Both the position numbers and the translations under genes were made by a program. 64,000 nt of DNA, from positions 4,542,832 to 4,606,831 of the forward strand of contig CM055762.1 of NCBI GenBank assembly GCA_029465975.1, given 5' to 3'. Positions 1 to 12,087 of this stretch are shown here, one piece after another (the first letter of the stretch is position 1; each line of letters begins with the position of its first letter). This stretch comes from Dallia pectoralis. Its lineage: Eukaryota > Chordata > Actinopteri > Esociformes > Umbridae. The notes under the pieces were generated by a model. That model did no database searches, was not told the origin of the DNA, and was given only the letters and a program-made list of their open reading frames with translations.

Positions 1-3000
1 GGGGCAAAAAGAAACTCTAAGGAAAACAAGAAGGAATATCTCCATACAACTGTATCCTATTGTAGACTTATTTACAGACTTCCAGGCATGTAGCATGCTG
101 GCTCTTTCTTTCCCCTGCTTGATCTGAGGCCTAGTTATATAGCCTCTTAATTGCTAATTGCCATTAGCCTCGCTCACACACACCCTTTTCCACCATTTTG
201 TACCCGGGATTTAAGTATAAATGCAAACGTAAGCCTTGTAGTTTCTTTAACCAAACTATAAATATAACAAATGTTACAAACATTGGGTTGGGGGGATCCA
301 GTGAATAGGATGGAAGCAGACTTTTCACAAGGTGACGTCTAATTATAGCTTTGAATGCTGGGTGGCGACATGATGTAACATACTTCTGCAATCTTAAGAG
401 ATTGTTGGACACTGAGTTAGGGCAAAATACACGTGTACCCCCATATTCCAGAAACCAGCTAATATGAACTAACGTAAGGGGTTTACAACTTAGGAAATTA
501 CTGCTCACTATTTATTTAATTCACAGTCAACTACTGTCCACAACCTCCAACAAAACAAATGATGTATTTAACATAATGCACTGCTTTTCAAACGGATGCA
601 TTTTTTATTTGGGGTCAGATTCAAATACATAAAACGAAAAATGGGATTCATTGGTTGTTACCACATACGAATCGTGATTAACTTCTATAACGGCTTGACA
701 GCACAAACACAAACACATAAACACATATATATATATATATAAATACACAGAGTATTTAGCATATATTATGATGGGTATCATTCCGTAGAGGGAGCGAGTA
801 AAGGCCTGTGCGTCACTGAGACAACACATGTTTCAGCACAGCCACACTCTCCGGGGGGTTTCAAATGTCAATGACCTGAAGGCACAGCCGACACATCCCG
901 AATGCACATCAGTTATTCAACCAGACACCTCCTACTCAGTGGCAACATCACCACAAACCCCTCCAAACCCAATCTGTTTGGGGGCCAATACATTATGTTG
1001 CGTCGTGCGTTCGTGATCCGGCGGCGGCTCGCGGAGCTCGGCGCTCTCATTCGGGGTGACACGAGCGCGACGGTGTCCGTATGACGCCGTTCGGATTCGG
1101 TGTCAGGAAGGCGTGAGAAGGTCTGTTTCTCTATCTGCGTTCGGTTTCTCAGTATCGGCCAGCCTGGGCATCGGTCGTGTGGGAAAACCCAGAGTTCTTT
1201 GGGTAACGCGCTTGGGTTACGGAGCGGTTGGTCATCGTTGTGGTACCTACCTATCGCCCCCCCATGAGCTTCCCTCCGCTGACATGACCGGCTACGTGGG
1301 GCGCCCCGCGGTCAACAAATATGAATATCTGATGAGCGTGCTCTGAAGTGTGCGCGTGCAGGGGAGTTGTCAGGGAGCGTATATGTTCCAGCTGTGTAAA
1401 CAGGCCCAGCGTAGGCATCCCTCATCCCGGGAACCCTGTGTCAAGTGCTTTGGGAACCGGGGTGGGGGGGGGGGATTGCAGTGTGGGGGGTGCGACAAAC
1501 TGGGAGAGGACATGTATTCCGCTCAACCCTGCGGAGGACCTACATATCCGCCTGGCGGCGTTAGCATTTTTTCAAGAGAAAAAACGACGACAACAACAAC
1601 AAAGAAATTAGAAGAGCACCCGCGGGTTAAGAGAGGGGAGAGACATGAAACAGCAGGCGCTCTCTGTCGGTGACGACGCCATAGCAGGGGTTAAAGAGCC
1701 TCCGCTTACCTTGATTTACAATCCTCCACCTCCCCAGAGCTAAAGGACTGAGAAAAGGGAGATGCAGAAGGAGATTGGTGAGGAAACAATTGAGAGAGGA
1801 AAAGGAGAAAAATAAATAAAGATGGAGAGCAAAAGGAAGTTCCAGAAATGGAGGACTGAGGTCCAGCCAGCCAGATAAAAACAGTCCATCTGGCTAACAG
1901 AGCGTTGGCATAAAGAGGGGTGAAGGAACCCACAGTAAGGGGGCTGGCCTGTGTCGGTCCCATCTCTAGTGCGCCTGTGAGAGGAGGGTGGCCCAAGTCC
2001 AGTTAGCCTGAGGGGGGTTCTGTCTGGGACCGTTCTCCCATTCGAAGGGGAGCGAGGGAGAAGCCCAAATTCCTCATGTCTACGACGGAACAGGCCGGCA
2101 TTCCTCCACCAGCCCGGCACTTGGGTACAGCGCGGCCGGCACACAAAAGAACCATTCAGCCGGCTCCGTTTTAAAACTTTGAAAGTATGTCTAATTTTGG
2201 TCAAAGTTCGTTAGGGAACACAAAAGTGGCAGCTTGCACAGAACACGAGTACAGTGACAGAGGCAAGTGCTTCGTGCCGGAGCTGATAAGGACAGGGACT
2301 ACAAAGCGCTCCTTAAGAAGAAGACGAAGAGGAGGGGCGGGGGAATAGGAAAGGAGAGCCAAAATTCTTGGATTGGAATGTGCAATGGCTTTAACGCACG
2401 TCAACGCTCATTAATGTGACCGGACGGCCATGTGATATTGAGCGTGCGGTATTTGTTTCTAAAGTGCTCCGTTCTCATTGGGCGAATGCGTAAGATCATG
2501 TCACATCAACATGCACCTCTGCTGTTCAATATTCAGTCAAAGTGGAATATCAACAGAATCTTTACGCAATCGATTTGGGCGTCTGATCTAATGGGTTTGG
2601 GGACAAACGTGCCGATGGTGCTGGTCTGCAATCGCTAAAGCGAGCCTCGGTATTGTAAATGGATCTCGAAGATTAGATCTCCCAACTGGAGAGGCATGTT
2701 ATTTTCGGATTTTTTTCTCTCAGTCTTATCGATTTCGACTATTATTTATTCAGTAATGGCCGAGCCGGTTAACCCGTTCGGACCGGTACACACGATCCAG
2801 AAAGGTGGCCCATTCTACCTGAATATACCGGCGTGTCCTGAGAAGGTCTTTGGTCCTTCGCTCGGACCACTACGGCGTCTCTAAAGATGCTCACCATCAC
2901 AAAGCAGATTGCTCGTGGCGTCGTCAAGGAGTTACTCTACAGTAGTCATCAGTAGCCCTAACCATAGATCCTAATCCTCAGTGAAAGCCACCAATTAGAC

Positions 3001-3711
3001 AGACCCTGTAAATCTCCCAGAGTCCCATGGACCTGAGGCCTAGATCCAATAGGCTTCGCCCCAACTTCACTCTAAGCTTCATCTGTCTCTCCGCGATCCC
3101 CCACACCCACCCACCCACCCCCACACACACACACACACACACACAGTGACTGCGTGCCACAGGCTCATCATGAATACTATACAGTAGTTATACTCTCCTA
3201 GCGCTGTAATCCAGGGGCATCAGTCCGGAGTCTGAGGATGGTGGCTGTGAAGTAACTACTGAAGGAATCCCGCGCTACACAGGGAAAAGGGTACTTCCTC
3301 TATGGTAGCCATGGCAAACTACATGTCTGACCTTCAACCACATTCCTTCATCCCTCCGTCCCTCTGGCCATCGCGGAGGTATCTTTGGGTGGCCAGGGGG
3401 CACACGGACCGAGGACAATCATCCTCTTCCGCACAAGGTAAGCATGGTTAGCACACCTTAACTTGGTAACAGGTCTCCATTGTTGACAATGATAAGCCAG
3501 ATCAGAGCTTCTACAGTACCCTATAGTACAGCCTGCTGTCACCACTTAGGAACAAGCTGTCGATTTACATTTGTTGTTGTTGTATAAAGCATAATATTTC
3601 TGATTATTTATCTGAATTATTTATCAATTATTCAATAGTACAATCGATAAAGACCCGTTAGCAGTCTCAATAAAGGTATCAAAATCGATAAAAATTCACG
3701 ATAACAATCCC
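1..3711. other. No supported gene; unique-looking sequence
   Basis: I see no exon with splice signals and no recognisable protein similarity here. A short (AT)n tract lies near 720-742 and a (CA)n microsatellite at 3122-3145. A CpG-rich stretch spans about 990-1300. The open frames in this interval are short, overlap one another on both strands and have no domain character. Confidence 0.5.
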
Positions 3712-4756
3712 TACTGAGGACGCCATCTCCTCTACTGTCCATTCTGCCCTGACCCACATGGACAAAACCAACACCTATGTGAGGATGCTTTTCATGGACT
3801 TCAGCTCAGCATTCAATACAGTCATCCCCTCTAGGCTGGACTCACGACTTCCTAACCAACAGACCTCAGTCTATCAGGTTGGACAACCTCACCTCCTCCG
3901 CCCTGACCATCGGCGTCCCGCAGGGATGTGTGCTTAGCCCACTCTTGTACTCCCTCTTCCCCCATGACTGTGTACCTGTACGCATCTCCAATACCATTGT
4001 CAAATTCATATATGACACCCCAGTAGTTGACCTGATCAGGGACAACGACAAGACAGCCTATAGAGAGGAATTCAAGCACCTAGTGGCCGTCAATGCCAAA
4101 AAAACAATTAACTGATTGTGGATTACAGGAAGAAATATATGGATGGTCATTGATAAGACCCCGGTGGAACGTGTGGCCTGCTACAAATTCCTGGGTGTCC
4201 ACATCTCCAACGACCTATCCTGGTCAAAAAGCCGCAACAGCTCCTGTACATCATAAGAAAGTTAAAGATGGCCCACCTATCTACCAACAACCTGGTTAAC
4301 TTTTACCGCGGCACAGTGGAGTGCATTCTAACCAACTGTGCCACAGTTTGGTACAACAGTTGCTCACCAGCTTGTGGTGAAAACTGCCCAGCCCATCACT
4401 TGTGCCCAGCCCCCTGCCATCAAAGACATCCAGCACAAGCGCTGTTTCTGGAGAGTGCGTGGCATTATAAAGGACCCCTCACACCCGAGCAATAATCTGT
4501 TTGCCCCCCTGCCATCAGGCAAGTGGTACAGATCTCTACTCACCCGCACCAGCAGGCTTAGGAACAGTTTCTTCACAACTGTAGTTAACATGCTAAAATC
4601 TCAAACGGTTCGGTAATCTAGCATACACTCCCTTATGCTACCTTACTTAATCCTCAATTTGCAATGCATACTGTTGTACCCCCATTGCTACCTCTTGCCT
4701 ACACACTGCTTACTGTTTTCTTGATCGGCCATTTTCACAATACATTCTGTTTGTAC
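3712..4756 (+). pseudogene. Decayed non-LTR retrotransposon (LINE) reverse transcriptase
   Basis: Conceptual translation in shifting frames gives the C-terminal half of a fish LINE reverse transcriptase. It shows a FMDFSSAFNTVIPSRLDS segment near 3795-3845, GVPQGCVLSPLLYSL at about 3912-3957, a degenerate catalytic box KFIYDT near 4000-4017 where family members have FADDT, and a C-terminal portion (VECILTNCATVWYNSC near 4317-4364, then PSGKWYRSLLTRTSRLRNSFF near 4512-4574). The two-aspartate core is broken, there are frameshifts, and a segment is missing after RLDS near 3840-3850, so the copy is inactive. The sequence resembles L2/CR1-like or related fish LINEs, but the clade cannot be fixed by eye. 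The 5' half of the element is absent. Confidence 0.8.
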
Positions 4757-5392
4757 TCCTCATGCTCTATCTACCCAAGCTCATGCTCTACCTACCCAGG
4801 CTCATGCTCTATCTACCCAGGCTCATGCTCTACCTACCCAGGCTCATGCTCTATCTACCCAGGCTCATGCTCTATCTACCCAGGCTCATGCTCTACCTAC
4901 CCAGGCTCATGCTCTATCTACCCAGGCTCATGCTCTACCTACCCAGGCTCATGCTCTATCTACCCGGGCTCATGCTCTATATACCCAGGCTCATGCTCTA
5001 CCTACCCAGGCTCCTGCTCTACCTACCCAGGCTCATGCTCTACCTACCCAGGCTCATGCTCTACCTACCCAGGCTCATGCTCTATCTACCCAGGCTCATG
5101 CTCTATCTACCCAGGCTCATGCTCTACCTACCCAGGCTCATGCTCTACCTACCCAGGCTCATGCTCTACCTACCCAGGCTCATGCTCTACCTACCCAGGC
5201 TCATGCTCTATCTACCCAGGCTCATGCTCTATCTACCCAGGCTCATGCTCTATCTACCCAGGCTCATGCTCTATCTACCCAGGCTCATGCTCTATCTACC
5301 CAGGCTCATGCTCTATCTACCCAGGCTCATGCTCTACCTACCCAGGCTCATGCTCTATCTACCCAGGCTCATGCTCTATCTACCCAGACATG
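4757..5392 (+). repeat. 21-bp minisatellite (about 30 copies)
   Basis: A tandem array has core CTCATGCTCTACCTACCCAG plus one G per unit, with an ACC/ATC variant in the middle. The period of 21 is a multiple of three and the unit lacks stops, so two frames stay open through the array (repeating SCSTYPG and LMLYLPR); these are not genes. The array begins where the LINE sequence ends, and it is followed at about 5396-5450 by a short tail containing an AAGATAAAGT segment that resembles the 3' end of fish LINEs. It therefore probably expanded inside the LINE 3' untranslated tail. Confidence 0.95.
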
Positions 5393-5449
5393 CTCTACCT
5401 CTGCACTATGTCTACCTACATCTGCGTTGCTCAACAAGATAAAGTCTTA

Positions 5450-6898
5450 GCAATATGTAATGGACATGGTCGAATGAGAACGGACTGAACGATATGGAAT
5501 GTCAGCCTAGGATCCAAGAGGAAGGACACTAGCGTGTCTGTGTGTGGGTAAGCCGGGATGATGCCAGGCTAATTCCGTTAGCAGGCCCCACACCCTAAGA
5601 CCCATCTATTCCTTCGCTGAGGACTTAGGCTAGCATCGGGCTAATGAAAACAAATGGCTTATCAACCTCCAGACAAACCTATTCCAAGCATTCATCATTG
5701 GCCTCATAGATTTCTGAAATCCCATCAAGTCCGTCCCCCGTCCTATTCTCACACCGGCTCCGGTTCCCACAGCGCCGCTCCGAACTTTACTCCAGCGCCA
5801 GACGTCATTTATGAAGAGTTAGCCTTATGACAGTTATTCATACGTCAACGCTAATGATAGATAGATGTGGACAATACAATACAATCTCTGCTTGATGGAA
5901 TGGATGGGATTTTCCTGCCCCCCCCCCCCCATAAACATTGTTTCAGCACCGGCTCTGGAGAATGGCCTTGTTCTACCAAACAATGAATCCAATCTAATTT
6001 GAAATTAACATTGGCTTCAGAAATGACAGTATATCGAGCCTTCTTGGCAAATGCCAAACGATTCACTTTTAAATCCAGCAGTTGCGCTGCATTCAGAGCG
6101 CTGGTTGCCACGACAACGCACTGAGTGACAGGCAGGAGGCGGCAGATAGGGGATGAACTCGCCCCGCCCCCCTCTGAAGTCATCATCCTGTGTCAGTCCT
6201 CACCATGGGCGGTTGGGCGGGCGTGGGTTGGGGGGGGGGGGTCTTCGGTGGAACCGGGCCAGGTTCCGGGTTGTCAGGCCTAACAGATGTCGCCGGTGGA
6301 GACGGACATGGCAACGCCGCCATTCAGCCCGGGGTAGTCACGGTGATGGAACATGACAGGCAGATAAACAGGTGCATACAGTGGAGACAGGAGAGGGGTG
6401 GGAGCATCTATGACTGATAGTGGCAGCACTCTCACAGACACGCGTATTGACACTGATTCTCAAACTCAGACATCTAGCCGGGTATATTCGCTCAAAGCTA
6501 ACTAAAGAACACACGGAGTGGAGAAAGAACACCAGCCGCAAACCGCCTTCTACTTAATATATCTCTCTCGAAACACTATAAGAGCCAACGTAGACTAAAT
6601 ATCCTTTTCTCTTAGTATTTATTTCCCGTACTCCCCAAACCCCAAAGGATGATGCCTCTGCTGCCATCACCAGACGTGGGAGTGACATTCCCGTTTTCTA
6701 GGTCGGCTGTAGCCAACTATAATACAGTTTGTGGCCCGGGAGAGACTTGAAGAGACTAGAGTAGGGTGCCCTCTCTCTCTGTAATCCATCATCATTATTA
6801 GAGGAGGACGGCCCTACCACACCACCACCACCACGGCACCACACCACACAGGCTGCTGAATGGGAACCTGAGGGGGAACCTCTGGATCAGGGATCCTG
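5450..6898. other. No supported gene
   Basis: The interval is unique-looking sequence with homopolymer tracts (a C run near 5919-5930 and a G run near 6230-6241). No exon, RNA gene or transposon end is evident. Confidence 0.45.
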
Positions 6899-7885
6899 AG
6901 TGTTAAACACCACCACCTCACACCACCACCACCACATCATCATCACCACCACCACCAACTCCACCACCAGCACACCACCACCACACCACCAGCACCACCT
7001 CTCACCACCACATCATCATCACCACCACCACCAACTCCACCACCAGCACACCACCACCACACCACCAGCACAACCACCACACCACCAGCACAACCACCAC
7101 ACCACCACCACCTCACACCACCACCACCAACTCCACCACCAACTCCACCACCAGCACACCACCAGCCCAACCACCACACACCACCACCACCACCTCTCAC
7201 CACCACATCATCATCACCACCACCACCAACTCCACCACCAGCACACCACCACCACACCACCAGCACAACCACCACACCACCACCACCTCACACCACCTCA
7301 CACCACCACCACCACCTCTCACCACCACATCATCATCACCACCACCACCAACTCCACCACCAGCACACCACCACCACACCACCAGCACAACCACCACACC
7401 ACCCCCACCTCACACCACCACCACCAACTCCACCACCAGCACACCACCACCACACCACCAGCACAACCACCACACCACCACCACCTCACACCACCTCACA
7501 CCACCACACCACCACCACCAACTCCACCACCAGCACACCACCACCACACCACCAGCACAACCACCACACCACCACCACCTCACACCACCACCACCAACTC
7601 CACCACCAGCACACCACCACCACACCACCAGCACAACCACCACACCACCACCACCTCACACCACCTCACACCACCACCACCACCTCTCACCACCACATCA
7701 TCATCACCACCACCACCAACTCCACCACCAGCACACCACCACCACACCACCAGCACAACCACCACACCACCACCACCTCACACCACCACCACCAACTCCA
7801 CCACCTCTCACCGCCACATCATCACCACCACAACACCAGCACAGCACCACCACCACACCACCACCACCAGCACCACACCTTACCA
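6899..7885 (+). repeat. Compound (CAC)-rich minisatellite, about 1 kb
   Basis: The array is almost purely C, A and T on the plus strand. It is built from CAC triplets interrupted by a recurring block AACTCCACCACCAGCACACC (starting near 6957, 7032, 7136, 7228, 7349, 7424, 7519, 7594 and 7709) and a second block CCACATCATCATCACC (near 6932, 7008, 7203, 7326 and 7693). The blocks recur in variable order, which indicates unequal exchange between larger composite units. The complementary strand is (GGT)-rich. The His/Pro/Thr-rich open frame across it is a by-product of the triplet repeat. Confidence 0.95.
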
Positions 7886-8752
7886 CCACCACCGAAATCT
7901 GGTCCCGTCTGGCCACCGCCAACACGCCAGACCGCAGGCAATAGCAGCCAGCATTATCTCAATCAATCGATCAGATGTGTTTTATAAAGCCCTTTTTACA
8001 TCAGTAGTTGTCACAAAGTGCTTCTACAGACACCCAGTCATCTGACACCCAACAGTGTTTAGCTGGACACTGCTCTTTCCCGTAACTGCTCGCATATATC
8101 GTTTTTTAAAGACACAAGCTCTCATGTTACAAGCTTTCACGCTCTCATGTTAAAGTTAAAAGGCGGTGACAGAAAAGCAGTCCATGTTGTGTGGTTCTCA
8201 ACAGACCAGTCTGGACAGGGGTGTGTGGCGGTGTTGGGGTGGGGTCAAAGAGCCAGTCACTACAGGGGGAGGAGCTTGAGGAGAGACATTTTGTGGTGGG
8301 GTCAGAGAGCCAATGCGGACAGAGGTGAGGGACAGTGTTGGGTTTGAGTCTAAATGGCGTTCCACCTCTCGGTGGCGTGGCCAGAGTGTTGGGAAGAGAC
8401 AAAGACTAATTACAGAATAAGGTTAGTGAGGATGGGACTTCTGGGACTTCCCCATTCACTCCTCTTAATGAGCTCTGGGCCTGACCTTGTGAAGTGTCTC
8501 TCATTCTCCCTCTCACGCACGCACGCACGTGCACACACAAACACACGCGCACATAAACACAAATACATGAAAGCATGCACAAACGTGCACGGGAACCGGG
8601 AAATGCATGTAGTTCAGAACCCTGTAAACAGGCATGTGGATGGTAGGGAGGCGCCAAAGATTGGGATAACATCCAAATCACTCTGGCATAATATACCAGG
8701 TTGAACATCACAATCATTATCAATACCCAATAATCACGATTATCATCATGAT
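7886..8752. other. No supported gene; minor (CA)-rich tract
   Basis: This is spacer between two large tandem arrays. An imperfect CA/GCAC-rich tract lies near 8513-8560. I see no exon or element end. Confidence 0.4.
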
Positions 8753-10971
8753 CAGAATTATCAATATAATCATCACATTTGTTGTCATTATTATCAGTAT
8801 ACTCAATATAATCATCACTATTGTTGTCATTATTATCAGTATACTCAATATAATCATCACTATTGTTGTCATTATTATCAGTATACTCAATATAATCATC
8901 ACTATTGTTGTCATTATTATTAGTATACTCAATATAATCATCACATTTGTTGTCATTATTATCAGTATACTCAATATAATCATCACATTTGTTGTCATTA
9001 TTATCAGTATACTCAATATAATCATCACTATTGTTGTCATTATTATCAGTATACTCAATATAATCATCACTATTGTTGTCATTATTATCAGTATACTCAA
9101 TATAATCATCACTATTGTTGTCATTATTATCAGTATACTCAATATAATCGTCACTATTGTTGTCATTATTATCAGTATACTCAATATAATCATCACTATT
9201 GTTGTCATTATTATCAGTATACTCAATATAATCGTCACATTTGTTGTCATTATTATCAGTATACTCAATATAATCATCACATTTGTTGTCATTATTATCA
9301 GTATACTCAATATAATCGTCACTATTGTTGTCATTATTATCAGTATACTCAATATAATCATCACTATTGTTGTCATTATTATCAGTATACTCAATATAAT
9401 CATCACATTTGTTGTCATTATTATCAGTATACTCAATATAATCATCACATTTGTTGTCATTATTATCAGTATACTCAATATAATCGTCACTATTGTTGTC
9501 ATTATTATCAGTATACTCAATATAATCATCACTATTGTTGTCATTATTATCAGTATACTCAATATAATCATCACTATTGTTGTCATTATTATCAGTATAC
9601 TCAATATAATCATCACTATTGTTGTCATTATTATCAGTATACTCAATATAATCATCACTATTGTTGTCATTATTATCAGTATACTCAATATAATCATCAC
9701 ATTTGTTGTCATTATTATCAGTATACTCAATATAATCATCACTATTGTTGTCATTATTATCAGTATACTCAATATAATCATCACATTTGTTGTCATTATT
9801 ATCAGTATACTCAATATAATCATCACTATTGTTGTCATTATTATCAGTATACTCAATATAATCATCACATTTGTTGTCATTATTATCAGTATACTCAATA
9901 TAATCGTCACTATTGTTGTCATTATTATCAGTATACTCAATATAATCGTCACTATTGTTGTCATTATTATCAGTATACTCAATATAATCATCACATTTGT
10001 TGTCATTATTATCAGTATACTCAATATAATCGTCACTATTGTTGTCATTATTATCAGTATACTCAATATAATCATCACTATTGTTGTCATTATTATCAGT
10101 ATACTCAATATAATCATCACTATTGTTGTCATTATTATCAGTATACTCAATATAATCATCACTATTGTTGTCATTATTATCAGTATACTCAATATAATCA
10201 TCACTATTGTTGTCATTATTATCAGTATACTCAATATAATCGTCACTATTGTTGTCATTATTATCAGTATACTCAATATAATCATCACTATTGTTGTCAT
10301 TATTATCAGTATACTCAAAATAATCATCACTATTGTTGTCATTATTATCAGTATACTCAAAATAATCATCACTATTGTTGTCATTATTATCAGTATACTC
10401 AATATAATCATCACTATTGTTGTCATTATTATCAGTATACTCAATATAATCATCACTATTGTTGTCATTATTATTAGTATACTCAATATAATCATCACAT
10501 TTGTTGTCATTATTATCAGTATACTCAATATAATCATCACATTTGTTGTCATTATTATCAGTATACTCAATATAATCGTCACTATTGTTGTCATTATTAT
10601 CAGTATACTCAATATAATCATCACTATTGTTGTCATTATTATCAGTATACTCAATATAATCATCACTATTGTTGTCATTATTATCAGTATACTCAATATA
10701 ATCGTCACATTTGTTGTCATTATTATCAGTATACTCAATATAATCATCACATTTGTTGTCATTATTATCAGTATACTCAATATAATCGTCACTATTGTTG
10801 TCATTATTATCAGTATACTCAATATAATCATCACTATTGTTGTCATTATTATCAGTATACTCAATATAATCATCACATTTGTTGTCATTATTATCAGTAT
10901 ACTCAATATAATCATCACATTTGTTGTCATTATTATCAGTATACTCAATATAATCATCACATTTGTTGTCA
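8753..10971. repeat. 42-bp minisatellite, about 53 copies (2.2 kb)
   Basis: The tandem array has unit core GTATACTCAATATAATCATC followed by an ACTATTG or ACATTTG variant and TTGTCATTATTATCA. Copies differ at a few diagnostic sites: CATC/CGTC, ACTATTG/ACATTTG, TTATCAG/TTATTAG (two copies), and AATATAAT/AAAATAAT (two adjacent copies near 10320 and 10362). Because 42 is divisible by three and the unit lacks stops in one frame per strand, long open frames run on both strands (about 769 and 767 codons) encoding monotonous Ile/Val/Met/Thr repeats. No start context, splice site, codon-bias or domain evidence supports translation. Sharing of variant order between the two ends shows internal block duplication. 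Confidence 0.97.
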
Positions 10972-11752
10972 TGTTTATTGGAATAACCATCACAATCATT
11001 ACACTGATTGTGGCAAGTTTCATGGTTTTTGATAAGATATGTCTGACATTGGTATGAAACAGACTCGATCAGATTGAAAACATAGCATTTTGGAATCTAA
11101 ATATTGTACAAAAAGTTCAAATAACTACGATCAAACCAAAATCGCGATAGCCTTAGCTATATCCTGTCATATAACGTTAAAATCAAGTGTCCCATTCTGA
11201 CTTGAGATTGAATGAAGGTCTGTGCCAAGTGCCAGTACCAGAATCTTAAAAACCCTTCTTAATTTTTCACCAAGTGATTGATAAAATGTTTTTAGTTCAC
11301 AGAGATTTGTGCGACAAAAAAGAAACATATAATCTGTGGCAGAGATGTGACTGAAAATAATAAAAATTGCAAAACAATTATGAGAGCGATGGAGAGTGAA
11401 TGACAAGAACTGTGGAAGGTAGCAGGCGGCCGAATTAATGGCTGTTAGCACCACATATATACCCGCAGCAATCTGTAGCAAATGGGTGAGGCCAATGAGT
11501 AATAAAAGGATGTAACCAGGACATTTGTTTTACAATGTTTAATACAACTTCACTACCAATTACCACTTTTTACACTTTCTACACAGCGCAACATAAAGAT
11601 AGCAACATATAAAGAACTGAGTTTACTGGAAAACTGAACGATGAAAACAGTATTACAATAAAAAAAATATATAGCTGGAATTGTGCGGACAGTGCTTGGA
11701 ATACATCACATACATTGTTGTTGAGATTGACTATCGTGACAGGATATGTACC
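10972..11752. other. No supported gene
   Basis: The interval is AT-rich unique-looking sequence between the 42-bp array and the foldback cluster. No exon or mobile-element end was recognised. Confidence 0.4.
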
Positions 11753-11870
11753 AACGTATCGGTTAATGCTCCTGGGTAGCATTAACCGATACGTTAATGC
11801 TACCTAGCATAAAGTCTCCTGGGTAGCATTAACGTATCGGTTAATGCTACCCAGGAGACTTTATGCTAGG
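11753..11870. repeat. Compound foldback (two adjacent inverted repeats)
   Basis: The first hairpin has 18-bp arms at 11753-11770 and 11778-11795 around a 7-bp loop (CCTGGGT). The second has perfect 30-bp arms at 11803-11832 and 11841-11870 around an 8-bp loop (CGTATCGG). The same submotifs (GGTAGCATTAA, CGTATCGGTTAATGCT) occur in both hairpins, so the structure arose by local duplication and inversion. It may be the end of a foldback or MITE-like element. No target-site duplication was identified. Confidence 0.9.
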
Positions 11871-12087
11871 TTAAATCACATTTTTGTTCACTCAAGCCTG
11901 GCCGGTCACTACAACGCAATCACACTGTGCAGACCATCAGCATTTTGACAGATATAATCATGAAATTTAAATAAACTAATATAGAACTTCTTTCCCACAA
12001 ATATTGATTGTGTGTTGCACCAGAAACATGTGAAACAAAACTGAATAGCAATTGTAAATTCGACTAATTGTCTTTAGAAGTGTCGTA

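Noticed and set aside
4664..5488. 274-codon SCSTYPG-repeat protein
   Set aside because: It is a translation of the 21-bp array in the LINE tail, and a second frame is equally open.
6900..8045. 381-codon His/Pro/Thr-rich open frame as a histidine-rich protein
   Set aside because: It is read straight through the CAC-rich minisatellite, with matching open frames on the other strand.
8720..11057. Two opposite 767-769-codon open frames as genes or a membrane protein
   Set aside because: Each is a translation of the same 42-bp tandem repeat. There is no splice, start or domain evidence, and the openness follows from a period divisible by three.
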